In this document: in pieces, positions 11,486-21,965 of the stretch
Numbering within the stretch: the stretch's first letter is position 1
Layout: the number at the start of each line of letters is the position of its first letter
Source of the DNA: Symbiodinium sp. CCMP2592
Lineage: Eukaryota > Sar > Dinophyceae > Suessiales > Symbiodiniaceae
Assembly (NCBI GenBank): GCA_905221615.1
Contig: CAJNDT010003802.1
Span: 275,960-339,959, forward strand
Direction: 5' to 3'
Length of the DNA stretch: 64,000 bases
Position numbers and translations under genes: made by a program
Notes under the pieces: model-generated
What the model saw: the letters and a program-made list of their open reading frames with translations, nothing else
Database searches by the model: none
What the model was told of the DNA's origin: nothing

Positions 11486-13120
11486 GTCCTAGGCCCTAAA
11501 GTGAAACTAAACACGCAGCATGCTCCGCTTCTGCTCCCAACACTCATGTTAACGATTTCTCAGTCGGCAGCGCTTGAACCCAAAGTAGCTGGCCAGAATC
11601 CGACCGGAAGAGATGCACGCGCTGTGCAAAAAGAGCTGAGTCTTGATTCGCCACTGCCAGAAAGTTAGTTAGTAAGGTATATAGTTATGTCGCTACCATC
11701 ATCGAGAATCGAAAGACTAATAACAGCAAAGCAGGAGGAAGCCTGGAAGTAGCAATGAAGATCATGCGAGCAGGCATGAAGTTGAAGCCCGGGCGGATTC
11801 AGATTCCTAGAGATGTCCGTCAGCTTCTGTTGACTAAATCCATGCAGGTGGGAGGCTCTTGGCTGTACTGAACCAAGGGGGCAGGCTAGCCGTCCCTGCC
11901 TCCACCTGGAATCAGAGTTAGGGTCAAGCCCCACTGCAAGCTCTTATCCCGGAGCACGAGGCCGCAAACCCTAAACCCCAAACCCCTGAACCCCAAACCC
12001 CAAACCCTACATGCGTAGCTGGCATAGCCTGCTTTGACCGGAAGTCCGGCCAGGCTCTCCCCAGAAGCTTTGCGTCTCGGAAGGCCCGGCACTCAACCGG
12101 CGCGGACGTCCTTGCTTCCATCTTCTGGCTGGCATGCTGTAATTGATATTGTGGGAGATCAAAACACGGCGAGATCAAGAGATCATGTCTAGACACTCTC
12201 GCATGATCATCTTTGCCAAACCAGTGAACTGTTACATTGCTTTGTGAGGTCTGGCTCTGTCAGCCTCTGCCGCCACTGCTGACGGTCCACATGAAGAGGT
12301 GCCAACGGGAAGCCTCTCAACATCAGATCACGGTCAACGACTTGCTGGACGGATTGTCCTGCGTGTTTCTCAACACATAAGCCTAAGACGAAGCCTGAAA
12401 TTGACAGATTCCGGCGCAGCGGCGCCAAGTTTGAGAAGAACGGCAAGCATGTGACGCTGCCGTGGGCCCAGCCATGACGGGGCAGTTTTCCAACGTGCAT
12501 CGCCAGCTTTCTTGATGACCTTTGGGGATCGACAGGTGTAAATCTCTTCATAGCAGAGTCTTGCGCAGGCCGGCTGTTCTGGATCTCAGCGACTACCTTT
12601 TGACAGAGGATGAAAATCAGCGTCTGCACAGTCGAAATGTTGGAACTGTCAAGTTACAGCAATCTGTCGCCAACGCACTTGCATGTGCGTGGGGGTGTAT
12701 CTGTGGTTCCGAGCTATTAGCGGGACTCCTGGGCGAATCCCAGCCACTGTAAAGTTGACAGAGTCCCGATTCAGCAAAGATGATGATCGTTATGATGCAT
12801 CCTGCCACAAACTCTTCAGATCTTCATGTCAAAGCCGCCGTGAGCATCCAGACTAGTCTCGCGATATTGGGTACGCTCCCAGCGAAGCCTTTCGTGTGCA
12901 GCTAGGAGACATGCGGACGTTTGCGACCTCACCTGGCCTCTGATTGCAAGGAGCATCGTTGCAGGCATGTAGCGTCCCGTAACCCCTCAACCGTTTACCC
13001 TACCGAGTTGATAGTGTCCAGCGGGTTCCCCCCAAACTATGCTCTTTGCAGGAGTTGATCTGCAAGTCGGAGGGAGGCTCGCGGTTCGAGGCACCCGCTG
13101 CTCCTGACAACGACTAACAA
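11486..13120. other. No recognisable gene; interstitial CCCTAAA/CCCCAAA at about 11965-12010
   Basis: About 1.6 kb with no supported gene. The minus-strand ORF at 12207-12629 has no recognised motif. A short telomere-like tract (CCCTAAACCCCAAACCCCTG type) lies at about 11965-12010. Confidence 0.45.
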
Positions 13121-13215
13121 AAAGTAGAAGTGGAAGTGGAGGTGGAAGTAGAAGATATAGTCGTAGGAGTCGTAGTAGTCGTAGTCGTAGTCGTGGTAGT
13201 AGTAGTCGTCGTCAT
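13120..13215. repeat. GGAAGT then CGTAGT triplet-type array
   Basis: A short purine-rich GAAGTGGAGGT stretch passes into CGTAGTAGTCGTAGT repeats like those at 191-600. Apparent Val-rich ORFs across it are not genes. Confidence 0.85.
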
Positions 13216-13532
13216 GGTTTCTCTTCAGTCTCGTCGTCTTCTCTGTGACAGATCTACGGCATCTGCGTGCACAAGGGTGGCTCACTGCAGCTGGAACCTC
13301 GGTCCGGATCTGTTTCTGGTCTAATCAGCTGGGGTGATGGCCACCGCACCTTCCAATCTGCAGTGCATGGTTTTCGTGTGTTCGGAGCTGGAGGTCCGGG
13401 CATTACATCGCGCTCTGCACCCAGCTTCTTCAAGCAGCCGCCCATCTCTATGCCAATAAACTTGGGACTCTTGCAATGACCCAGAATAGTAGGGTCCTTA
13501 TTCTCACGATCGTGCTCACAAGTTCAAGAACT

Positions 13533-13551
13533 CCCCCCCCCCCCCCCCCCC
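13533..13551. repeat. Poly-C tract of about 19 bases
   Basis: An uninterrupted C run follows AAGAACT. On the opposite strand it is poly-G. Length may be affected by sequencing error. Confidence 0.85.
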
Positions 13552-13664
13552 GGCTGTCGGCAAGGTTCATCAACGTGGGCCCGTCACTCGCTGAGGAGGA
13601 GACCAGACTTCGTGGAGGGTGGTCGATTGCCTTTTCAGGGAACGAAACCCCAACATCCGAAATA

Positions 13665-14560
13665 TGCTAAACACCCAAAGCTCCAAACCCCCGAGCCCTA
13701 AATCGACGCGACCTGCCCCATACACTGAGCTCCGAACCCCTCAACCCGATAAGCCCTATAAACCCCAAGAGCCCTATGAACCCTTAGATCCCCTCAAGCC
13801 CCAGAAGCGCCATAAACCCCAACAGCCTTACAAGCCGTACGAGCCTCAGTAGCCTTACAAGCTCTATAAGCCTTATCAACCCAAGAAGCTCTATGAGTGT
13901 TACAACCATTATAAACTCCATGATGCACCGTAAATCCTCAACCCAATGCACCCTGCAACCCTAGACCTCTAAGCCAGGGTGCAGTGGCTTCTCGGATTTT
14001 AGGGGTTTGGTCCTGTGAATTCTAAAACCTTAAACCCCCCTAAGCTCTCCCAGACTCTAAACTGTTATTAAAAACCCGAAGCAGAAGTGGTACGGCGCCA
14101 GCGACACGCACGTTTGGAGCTGCTCCCGGTCCGAAGTCTTGGAGGCCACGGTTTAGGGTTTAGGGTTTAGGGTTTAGTTTGGGGTTCTAGGGAAGTTTAG
14201 AGATTTTACTTTAGGAGGGTTTAACGGAGTTTAGGGTTTTTGGTTTAGCGGAGGTTTGGGCTTGTTGGTTTAGCGGAGTTTGGGTGTTTAGGGTCTTAGG
14301 GGAGTTTGGGGTTTGGGGTTTCGGAAAGTTTAGGGTTTCAGGTTTAGGATGATTTAGTGCAGTTTAGGGTTTTGGGGTGACGGGACTTTCGGGTTTAGGG
14401 TGTCAGAGATTTAGGGGAGTTCAGGGTGTTTGGTTTGGGGGAGTTTAGGGTCAGTACCCGGAAGGTTTAGGGTTTTCCGGGTTCGGGTTTTCCAGGCTTC
14501 CAGATCTTAGGGCGTTTAGCGTTTTGGGGTTTAGGGGAGTGGAGGATTTCGGGGTGGAGC
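13665..14560. repeat. Decayed telomere-like blocks in opposite orientations
   Basis: From about 13665 to 13985 the sequence is a decayed CCCTAAA-type repeat (CCCTATAAACCCC, AGCCCTATGAACCC, and so on). From about 14148 to 14560 it is TTTAGGG-type, beginning with four clean units and drifting into GTTTAGGGGAGTTTGGGG. The orientation flips across about 13990-14140. This is an inverted pair of interstitial telomere-like arrays, perhaps from end-joining or repeated insertion of telomeric DNA. Confidence 0.85.
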
Positions 14561-14724
14561 AATGCGGGGCGACGGGATTTGTAGCGCTTCTACTGCAAGG
14601 GTGCCTGTGCATAGAGCGCAGTGTTACGTTCCCTGCATAAGATGTCTACGAAACCTTAGCTACTTGCAACAGAGCTTGCCGAATTGCAAGTCGTATGTCA
14701 GGAGACGTCTGCCAAAATGGCTCT

Positions 14725-14740
14725 GCCATTTTGGCTCAAG
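14725..14740 (+). promoter_or_regulatory. Dinoflagellate spliced-leader (DinoSL) relict
   Basis: GCCATTTTGGCTCAAG is an exact 16-base match to the 3' portion of the 22-nt dinoflagellate spliced leader (known consensus: CCGTA, then this sequence). The leader's own AG at positions 5-6 is the usual re-splicing site, so relicts are commonly truncated to just this portion. By chance a given 16-mer would be expected about 3 times in 100,000 such windows. It lies 68 bases before the ATG at 14809, where an mRNA-derived leader would be. A reverse-complement stretch GCCAAAATGG (14711-14720) just upstream makes a short hairpin with it. Confidence 0.85.
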
Positions 14741-14808
14741 ATCGTGGACCGTGGGTCCTTCAAAATTTGTAACCTTCGCTCCGGCTTTTTCTCTCGCGAC
14801 CGTCGATC

Positions 14809-15303
14809 ATGGCACTCACCCCCGTTGCTAATGTCGATGATGTCCTTGCCTCCAGCATGGAGACGGTTGAGAGCTTGGTTCCCCCTCGTGACACAGGGGA
14901 CAGTGATCCGGAATGGGAGAAGCCGGATGATGATGTGGCCTTGGCCCGTGCTACCCTGGCACACAATCTTTCTGCCCATGAGGATGAGACGGTGAATTCC
15001 ATCCTGACCTCCTTCACGACTTTGGAGGTGGACGAAACTGCCTTGGACCTGCGGCTCCAGGAAATGGATGCGGCCATGGCACGTTTGTTGACCAAGGGCA
15101 GCGAGAAGGTGGTTGTCAAGGAGGAAAGTCAGCTGCCAAGCGACATGGCTGCTAAGGCCCGCCATGAGGACAGCCCAGCTGTAGCCATGGACACGGACCC
15201 TGTCGGCTCCCATATGGAGACCACTACCGAGATGGACACCTCGGGCCCTGAGGTGCCAAAGTCTTGGAAGGAGGCGTGGGTCATGCTTCGTGCAAGCAAC
15301 TAG
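14809..15303 (+). CDS. Acidic protein of unknown function, likely retroposed gene (164 aa)
   Basis: An intronless ORF opens at the first ATG after the spliced-leader relict, with a 68-base putative 5' UTR, and ends at TAG. The protein is acidic: N-terminal VANVDDVLASSMETVESL, then a DPEWEKPDDD cluster, a helical stretch LDLRLQEMDAAMARLLTKG around residues 79-98, and a Met/Thr/Glu-rich tail ending SWKEAWVMLRASN. No known domain was recognised, nor a signal peptide or membrane segment. The relict shows that this locus passed through a trans-spliced mRNA and was re-inserted as cDNA. Whether it is expressed now is unknown, but the full-length frame argues for recent insertion or continued function. 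Confidence 0.65.
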   Translation: MALTPVANVDDVLASSMETVESLVPPRDTGDSDPEWEKPDDDVALARATLAHNLSAHEDETVNSILTSFTTLEVDETALDLRLQEMDAAMARLLTKGSEKVVVKEESQLPSDMAAKARHEDSPAVAMDTDPVGSHMETTTEMDTSGPEVPKSWKEAWVMLRASN

Positions 15304-15806
15304 ATGCAGCTACATGTCTGAAAAAGACTGCTCCAATGAATATTCCGAGAGTAGCGTGTGTTCACTCAGATTCGATTCTTTCATGTGTCGCGGGCAAGAG
15401 CCGCGCTGAGAACAAGAATGAGAAAGGGCAGAATTGGAAATTGCACATATGTCACATATGGCACAAATGGGCCCCACGCTGCAGGCCCAAAGAGCTCAGG
15501 GTCTCCATGCGTCGGGCTCTGAGATGGCCATCTTTGGGCCTTCAGATGCCGTGGTCATCTGTAATCGTTCTCATCGTTTTAATTGTCAGCAATTGCCATT
15601 GTTAGTCCAGGCCACAGGCCCGGCCATGTGGACAAGTGGCCTCCCCCCAGGCCAAATGCGGCGGCACAGCGAGGTGGGAGCCTTAAGCAACAACACCAGC
15701 AGCAACAATAACCGGCCCAGGGCTGGGTCCTCGGTAAGACATCTTGGGCACCTCGCATCTTCAAGCTTTCAAGCGACGTTGAAGATCAGTTTTTTCGCGT
15801 TGTGCC

Positions 15807-16700
15807 ATGGAAATGGCAAGCATGGGATTTCCAAACCTGCCTCGTGCTGGCGCGTATTGCCCGGGTGCAATCCAAAATGGCCCCATCAGCCTGGCACAGG
15901 CGCACGTGCTGTGTGGCTCCGGGCCAGAGCTGAGCTTTCCGAAGGCGATGATGATTGGGCGGCCACGCCCTCGCGTCATGAAGGGGTTCAGCAAGCCTCG
16001 CGTGGTGGAGGAGCACAGCAAGGCTGCAGTGGCTGCGGGCGCTCGCGTCATGAAGGGGCTCAGCAAGCCTCGCGTGGTGGAGGGGCACAGCAAGGCTGCA
16101 GTGGCTGCTGGCGCTTCAGGCGTACTTTGTGTCCTACTCGTTCTTTGGAGGTCCATATGGCAATGTGAAGAAGCACGAGTCCAAGAGCCGACTTCCAGTT
16201 GGGGACTTGCAAGCCTCCGACTTGCATTGCGGCGCATCAAAGAAGCACAAGGATTACCAATTTTGGAGGATGCGCTTGATTTAGAGGCACAAGAAATGGC
16301 CAACGAACCCGGCATGGTAGCCTTTGCTGGTTTGCGGGGCTGGGGCTTGGGCTGGCTTGGGCATTGGGTGCTTCAGTGCGGTGCTGCGGTCACGCTTTGG
16401 TTTACCCACGGCGTTCTGGTCGACAGCATTGGCTCGCTAGGGTCCGGAGCCGGCACCCGCGTGATGCAGGCCATTATGTCGTGGGCACGAGCACTCGGGC
16501 GCCAGTACGTCATCCTCCAATCCCTCCCGCAGTCTGTGCGGTTCTATGAGAAGCTTGGTTTTTTCGCGCTGAAAGGTGCGGCGAAGGTTCGCCGTGCCAG
16601 GGTGAAGATAGCCATGAAGTTTTGGGAATCGCGCCTCCAAGCCCCCGCCGCTGTCCCTGCAGAGGAGCGCAGAGCTCGCAAAAAGTTTTCTGAGTTGTAA
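15807..16700 (+). CDS. GNAT-like N-acetyltransferase domain ORF (297 aa)
   Basis: The C-terminal half looks like a GNAT fold. Residues 205-220 (VDSIGSLGSGAGTRVM) fit the acetyl-CoA-binding motif A loop (Q/R-x-x-G-x-G/A), followed by the helix AIMSWARALG. SVRFYEKLGFF at 243-253 is the classic motif B N/S-x-x-FYEKLGF. GNAT enzymes transfer acetyl from acetyl-CoA to amines; the substrate cannot be named. The N-terminal half is unusual. Residues 56-103 are a tandem 24-residue duplication, and a hydrophobic stretch (GVLCVLLVLW, 105-114) follows. The expected N-terminal GNAT strands before motif A are hard to see, so the true start may lie inside or an intron may be read through. It is about 500 bases downstream of the 14809-15303 ORF on the same strand. 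Confidence 0.6.
   Translation: MEMASMGFPNLPRAGAYCPGAIQNGPISLAQAHVLCGSGPELSFPKAMMIGRPRPRVMKGFSKPRVVEEHSKAAVAAGARVMKGLSKPRVVEGHSKAAVAAGASGVLCVLLVLWRSIWQCEEARVQEPTSSWGLASLRLALRRIKEAQGLPILEDALDLEAQEMANEPGMVAFAGLRGWGLGWLGHWVLQCGAAVTLWFTHGVLVDSIGSLGSGAGTRVMQAIMSWARALGRQYVILQSLPQSVRFYEKLGFFALKGAAKVRRARVKIAMKFWESRLQAPAAVPAEERRARKKFSEL
15971..16114. repeat. Tandem duplication of a 72-bp unit inside the GNAT-like ORF
   Basis: Two units (15971-16042 and 16043-16114), each starting TCGCGTCATGAAGGGG, differ by only a few bases. The period is 24 codons, so the frame is kept. This suggests recent duplication tolerated by, or part of, the reading frame. Confidence 0.9.
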
Positions 16701-17283
16701 GGCATTGTAAGGGCCGAATTAAATCACAAGGAAGCCACGTGTCTTCCTAGTTCCGTTTTGCCTGGAAAGCTAGCTCCATGATTGCTTGCAAGTCTTGAGC
16801 CGCTTCATGCCACTTCCAGGGGGATCGAAAACTAGCTGCATGTTGCTTTCACATGTTGCTGTCAAAAACTTTGCAGGACATGGAAACTGTGGCGCAGGAG
16901 ACTTTGGAGTTCGTGTCCTGTGACTTCAGCGAGCCTCATTTCCGATGGGTGTAGCCGAAGTTTTCAATGGGGCCATTTTTCATGCCGGCGCTTTTGGCCA
17001 ACTGGAACAGCTGCCGGCAGGCTCCGCCTACTGTAAGGTGCCGCTGCATTATTATCACTGTTGCAAGACTGATTATGACTACTTTAAATTATTTATTACA
17101 CGTGGATTATTAAAAACATTTTTTGTGTACTGTTATCATCGTTGTCTTGGTATTCAACCCTACTGTAGCCGTAGCCTTGAAAACCTGAACCCTAAACTCT
17201 AAACGCTGAGCCTTAAACCCTGAACCCTAAGATCTAAACCCTAAACCCTCAACCTTTGGAATAAATGACCGAGGCGAGATGAG
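16701..17283. other. Intergenic, with CCCTAAA tract at about 17177-17252
   Basis: No gene was recognised. Degenerate CCCTAAACTCTAAACGCTGAGCC-type sequence ends in two clean CCCTAAA units near 17240, immediately before the RCC1-type repeats. Confidence 0.5.
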
Positions 17284-17760
17284 CACACCTGCGCCATCCA
17301 AACTGACGGCCAGCTAGTGCGCTTTGAACGCAATCTTGAGGGCTAGTGCTCCGCACCTCCGGGCTTGAGAGCAGTGATCGCCGTGGTTGCAGGAGGTTGG
17401 CACATTTGCGCCCTCAAAACTGATGGGCAGCTGGTGTGCTTTGGATACAATCACGAAGGCCAGTGCGATGTGCCTCGGTGCTTGGGGAGGGCCAGCTGGT
17501 GTGTTTCTGGACAGTTGGTTTGGCAAGTGATTTGTGCCTCCCGGCTTGGCCGCGGCCGCAGGCTACCGCCACACGTGTGCCGTCAGAGCTGATGGCCAGC
17601 TGGTGTGCTTCGCACAGAACGACAACGGCCAGTGCGATGTGCCTCCGGGCTTGGGAGAAATGGTGGCCGTGGCCGCAGGAGTTTATCACACCTGCGCCGT
17701 CAAAGCTGAGGGCCAGCTGGTGTGCTTTGGAGACAATCGCTTTGGCCGGTGCGCAGTAAG
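17284..17760 (+). pseudogene. RCC1-type (regulator of chromosome condensation-like) repeat pseudogene
   Basis: Repeated units with the pattern HTCA(V/I)-x-x-DGQLVCFG-x-N-x-x-GQCDVPPGL start at 17284, 17401, 17571 and 17688. Spacings are 117, 170 and 117 bases, so the unit is 39 residues. This is the short RCC1-like beta-propeller repeat, with Gln-Leu-Val-Cys-Phe and Gln-Cys-Asp-Val-Pro blocks. The first copy has an in-frame TAG at 17344-17346. The 170-base interval is one unit plus a 53-base partial copy, which shifts the frame. The array ends abruptly at 17760, and no propeller can be completed from four units. These breaks support a pseudogene or fragment, though an intron-split gene cannot be wholly excluded. 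Confidence 0.8.
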
Positions 17761-18955
17761 GACAAACAGCAAATGTGGATGATTTGATTGATCGCTGGAT
17801 CGATCGATTCATTGATTCACTGAGTAGGTAGTTATTTGGATGATTCATTGACTATTTGATTCGTTCATTGATTGAGTGTTGATTGATGCTTATGTCATTA
17901 TGTTGTGCAAAGAGGCCAAACACCGAACAAGAATCGGCATGCTCGCTCAGGGCACGAACGTTGCAATAGTGCGTTGTGTTCCAGAAACGTCGAGCATCCT
18001 GCCGCAGTTTGTTCTTTGGTGGCGAGCACGCTGTGCATACCAGTGTTTTCGGCATGCTCGCACAAGGCATAAGCGCTTGTACAGAAACGTGCAACATCCT
18101 TCTGCAATATGTCGTATTTAATATTGTAAAGCGGCAACGCGCTGAAAATACCACTGTTCTGGGCAAGGTTGCCATTCGAACCGAGTCCCACCCCACCACA
18201 CCACCGCACCCTAACCCCAACCCCACAGAGTCGTCCGAAATGTCCTGAAAAGCACGAAAACCAGGAAAGTACTACAAAGGTCCTGTGACACGAGGCCCAT
18301 AGTATTTGGAACAGGTCTTTCGGTATGTCTCTTTCGGTTTGTTTGTCGAGGCACAGGCCTACGTCGCCTTCTACCGCAAGATTGAGGCTCTCGGACTCGC
18401 TGCCAGTCTCCATGCTCTGACACGGATAGTAGTTAGCGGGGCTTGGAGTGTAGGAGTTGGGTCAGCATTTAGGGAAGTTTAGGGCTTGGAAGTTTCGGAG
18501 TGCTTGTTTTGAGGTTTAGGGTCTGGGGGTTCAGGATTCAGTTCACCAGCTACTAGCATGTGTCTCAGCCGCCATTTCTGATAACCATTAGAGTACGAAG
18601 CACAGTACAGGCACCAATGAACTGCATCAGGAACCGAATGCATTCGAAGAGGTTGAGGAGAATGCGCAAGCTGACTTGGATGGAGAGTTACCTCCCGAAG
18701 GGAGCACAGATCAAGAAGATCTGGACGCATAGCTTCGCGACCGGAAGGCTGGTTGCAGCTTTCGGCATCCTTTCCACGGGACCGCCGGCTCTTGTGAAAA
18801 CATGTGCTACGCGCAGCGATTCAAGCGAAACTCGGCTCAGTCACCGCGCCGGATGGCATCCTCTGCCAGGATTTTAAGAATTTCTGAGAGAACTGGCTCA
18901 AGCAAGACAAACATGCACCAGAACCCGGAAATCCCTTCTGGCCTTGCGTCAGAGC
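17761..18955. other. No recognisable gene; ATTGATTGATT tract and decayed TTTAGGG
   Basis: A GATTGATTCATTGATT-type tetranucleotide stretch runs about 17775-17890. TTTAGGGTCTGGGGG-type telomere-like sequence lies at about 18470-18540. No coding signal is convincing. Confidence 0.45.
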
Positions 18956-19480
18956 ACAAGAGTATCTTCAAGCTCCACTGACCCGCAAAAAGCAGCTTTT
19001 TCTGGCTTGTGCCATGTTCGGGCCCGGCGAGCCGGAAATGCCATGGGATAGGGAGGGCCGTGGCTTGGGACAGCATGCCTGGGTACAGGCCGAAAAGCTC
19101 GGGCTTTGTGGCGAGCGCGCGATGCACCAGCTGGAAGACACCAGACTGTGAGGAGGCGGCTCTGGGCAGCTACTTGGATCCGACGAAAGATCCGCCTTCG
19201 GAGCTGATCCTCACCGAGGATGTGCGGAGGCTTCAGGACGACCTCCTGCTCCGCTTTGCCGAGCCTCCGGCCGAAGCGCCTACGTGGTCCCGCCTGCGGG
19301 ACCAGCGGAAACCGCCCGCCGAAGGAAGCAGCCCGAGAGGGCCCGGGCCGATCCCTTCGAAGCTTTGCCCCACAAGATCCGGCTTGGAACATGCAGGACA
19401 GCCCTGGGGGTGGCAGTAGATCACTAGACGGCAGCAAGGGTGAAGTATTTCGTAAGATGAGTACTGAAGAAGAAAAGATA
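18956..19480 (+). other. Coding-like patch of unknown identity
   Basis: Two adjacent frames look more like protein than their surroundings. One reads LTRKKQLFLACAMFGPGEPE and on to GLCGERAMHQLEDTRL (about 18976-19151). The next, in another frame, contains GSYLDPTKDPPSELILTEDV and RRLQDDLLLRFAEPPAE (about 19165-19280). They may be exons of one gene, with the frame change hiding an intron, or a decayed gene. No family was recognised. Confidence 0.25.
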
Positions 19481-19819
19481 AGATAAGCCTCTGAGAGGAG
19501 AAGCCTTCAGGAATCTGGCTTCCATGACCTTGTCGAGCACTGAGAGGGCAGAGGATTCTCCTTTCCGATGGGTTTTTCGGCTCCTCGCTGCCCTGCGATG
19601 CTCTGCGAGGTGTCAGGATGCCGGCGCCGGCGGAACTGACGAGCAGCCGGTCGAGGACACTTGGCGGGCGCCAGGTCCTACTCCTACAGTAGCGGTTCGT
19701 CACGCCCCCTGCCCCACGAGGAAGAAGACGAGCAGAAGCGTCAGCACATGCATCAGGTGATGATGCAGGCGCCAGTTCCTGTAAGAAGATCTTCGTGGCT
19801 CTTCCCATGGCACGCTGAG

Positions 19820-20300
19820 CCTCCTGGCAGGTGTTCACCTGGCTTCAGGACGACTACTGCGGCACCACCTGTGGGCGCAGCCGTCAGGCAGCCTACAGGG
19901 AAGGCCTCGGCGCCAAGAAGAGGATGCAGATGAAGGCGCCCGGGGGGGGCCAGGGTCTTCAGATGGGGCCAGGGTCTTCAGATGCTTTCAGCCTTCCGTG
20001 TAACGGTCTCTCCTGTTGGGTAACGTTAGGACAAGAAGAGCAGAGCAGCAGAGCAGAGCGCAGGCAGCCCTCCAGCTGCAGCCTGGACTCAGAAACCCCC
20101 AGCGCCGCCGCGGCAATGCTGTGCCTTCCACCGCGCGGGTGGCAGCCATCGCCGTTTTACGGCAGCTCTTCCCAGAGCACCGCTTCGAAGACCGCGAAGT
20201 CCGTGTGGAGGTGGCGAGGCAATTGCAGACAAGCGACGCTGACTTCAGGTTTCCGCGGCTTGAGGCATCAATCTATGGCCGTGGTTCTCCTATGAGCTTG
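19820..20300 (+). other. Coding-like patch of unknown identity
   Basis: After GGCAG at 19830, one frame reads FTWLQDDYCGTTCGRSRQAA and continues Lys/Arg-rich. A second frame around 20130-20290 reads VAAIAVLRQLFPEHRFEDR. A short direct repeat (GGGGCCAGGGTCTTCAGATG type, 19947-19982) separates them. No family was recognised and no gene model could be built. Confidence 0.2.
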
Positions 20301-20487
20301 TGCTGCGGCGCGGCCGTCCTCACATTCTTCGATGTGATCTGCGGGGTGTGCGTGATCTGCTTGAAGTCAACCTGTGCCTTGCTGGCAGCCCTGGAATTTC
20401 AATTGCAGGTCTCTGCCACTTCGCACATCTTCGGAACATGTGGGAACCTCCTTGGCAAAGAAGCTGAAGCCCAGTCGATCGTAGTAG

Positions 20488-20570
20488 GTACATATAGATA
20501 TAGATATAGATATAGATATAGATATAGATAGATAGATAGATAGATATATATATATATATATATATATATA
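20488..20570. repeat. ATAGAT / TAGA / TA microsatellite
   Basis: An ATATAGAT hexamer-type run passes to (TAGA)n and then (TA)n. Confidence 0.95.
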
Positions 20571-20794
20571 GAGGTTTGCCTTTGAAGCTCCGCCGAATCC
20601 GAGGCGAGGCGCCGGCTCTGGAGCTGCAGCCGCTGACGGAGGCGAGTCGCCTGAAGCTCTGGGGCCACTGGCGCCTCAGCCGCTCCTACCGGTATCGCCC
20701 CAGAGCAGGGCCTTTGTGCTTTGGGTTGGGGGAGGCTCCATCCTGGGGCCTCAGGGCCTAAGGTACTACAAAGTAGTATGCAATAAACCTCTGA

Positions 20795-21010
20795 ACCTTC
20801 AACCCTAGACCCTAAACCCTAAACCCTAAAACCCTACTAAACCCTAAACTGCTAAAACAGGGGAGGGGCCTCTGAATCGGGCATCTTAGGATCTCCCTGA
20901 GCGGCGGGGTCTTGCCGAAGAGCAGGCCGGGCCTTTTCTGGGAGCCCAGGGAGGGGGGTTTAGGGTTTAGGGTTTAGGGTTTAAGGTTTAGGGTTTAGGG
21001 TTTAAAGCAT
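20795..21010. repeat. Interstitial telomere-like repeats in both orientations
   Basis: CCCTAAACCCTAAA units at about 20808-20850 and TTTAGGG units at about 20957-21004 face each other across roughly 105 bases of unique GC-rich sequence. Four or more units on each side are clean. Confidence 0.95.
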
Positions 21011-21094
21011 TATTTTTCATGTTTTCGGGGGTCAGGTATGAGCCCTTAAAGGAACCTTAAAGGCATTCGCAGAGGATCCTGAGGGCTTGAACAC

Positions 21095-21475
21095 CGTGTA
21101 TTATGGTATTCTAGTATTCTGGTATTATGGTATTATGGCATTATGGTATTGGCATTATCGTATTATGGTATCATGGTATTATAGTAGAATGATGTAATGG
21201 TATTATAGAATTATAGCATTACTGCATTATGGCATTATAGCATTATAGTAGTATAGTATTCTAGCATTATAGGATTATGGTAATACAGTTTATCGTATTA
21301 TAGTATTATATAGTATTTTATAGTATTTTATAGTATTATATAGTATTATATAGTATTATATAGTATTATATAGTATTATATAGTATTATATAGTATTATA
21401 TAGTACTATATAGTATTATATAGTACTATATAGTATTATATAGTACTATATAGTATTATAGTATTATAGTATCGT
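21095..21475. repeat. AT-rich satellite; core of 10-bp TAGTATTATA units
   Basis: Degenerate GTATTATGGTATTATAG sequence from about 21095 becomes a regular 10-bp repeat (TAGTATTATA, with TAGTACTATA variants) between about 21311 and 21460. The same kind of sequence recurs at 26815-26897. Confidence 0.95.
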
Positions 21476-21601
21476 ATGGGCCTCGGTCCTTCTCGGCGTT
21501 GCGAGGCCCCCGAGCCCGGCAAGGACGAAGTTCTTCCCCACGAGTCAGGCGGAGGCGGGCAAAGTAGCAGTATGGTATTTTTAGGGTTTAGGGTTTTAGG
21601 G

Positions 21602-21965
21602 TATGTAGTCACACTACAGTATTGTAGTAGTATCCTATTATGTAGTCACACTACAGTATTGTAGTAGTATCCTATTATGTAGTCAAACTACAGTATTATA
21701 GTAGTATCGTATTATGTAGTCACACTACAGTATTGTAGTAGTATCCTATTATGTAGTCAAACTACAGTATTATAGTAGTATCGTATTATGTAGTCACACT
21801 ACAGTATTAGTAGTAGTATCCTATTATGTAGTCACACTACAGTATTGTAGTAGTATCCTATTATGTAGTCAAACCATAGTATTATAGTAGTATCGTATTA
21901 TAGTCAAATCATAGTGTTATAGTAGCATCGTAGTAGAGTCAAATTAGAGCATTACAGTGGTATAG
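21602..21965. repeat. Satellite with 37-bp unit, each unit containing a small palindrome
   Basis: The unit starts TATGTAGTCACACTACAGTA and repeats with a 37-base period, about eight to nine copies with decay toward the right end. GTAGT-CAC-ACTAC inside each unit is an inverted repeat, so single strands could fold into a row of hairpins. Copies alternate between CACACTAC and CAAACTAC types, suggesting higher-order amplification of unit pairs. Confidence 0.9.

Noticed and set aside
15434-16168. 244-aa plus-strand ORF overlapping the GNAT-like ORF
   Set aside because: The competing frame at 15807-16700 contains motif A and B of a GNAT fold; this one has none and translates the 72-bp duplication as low-complexity sequence.
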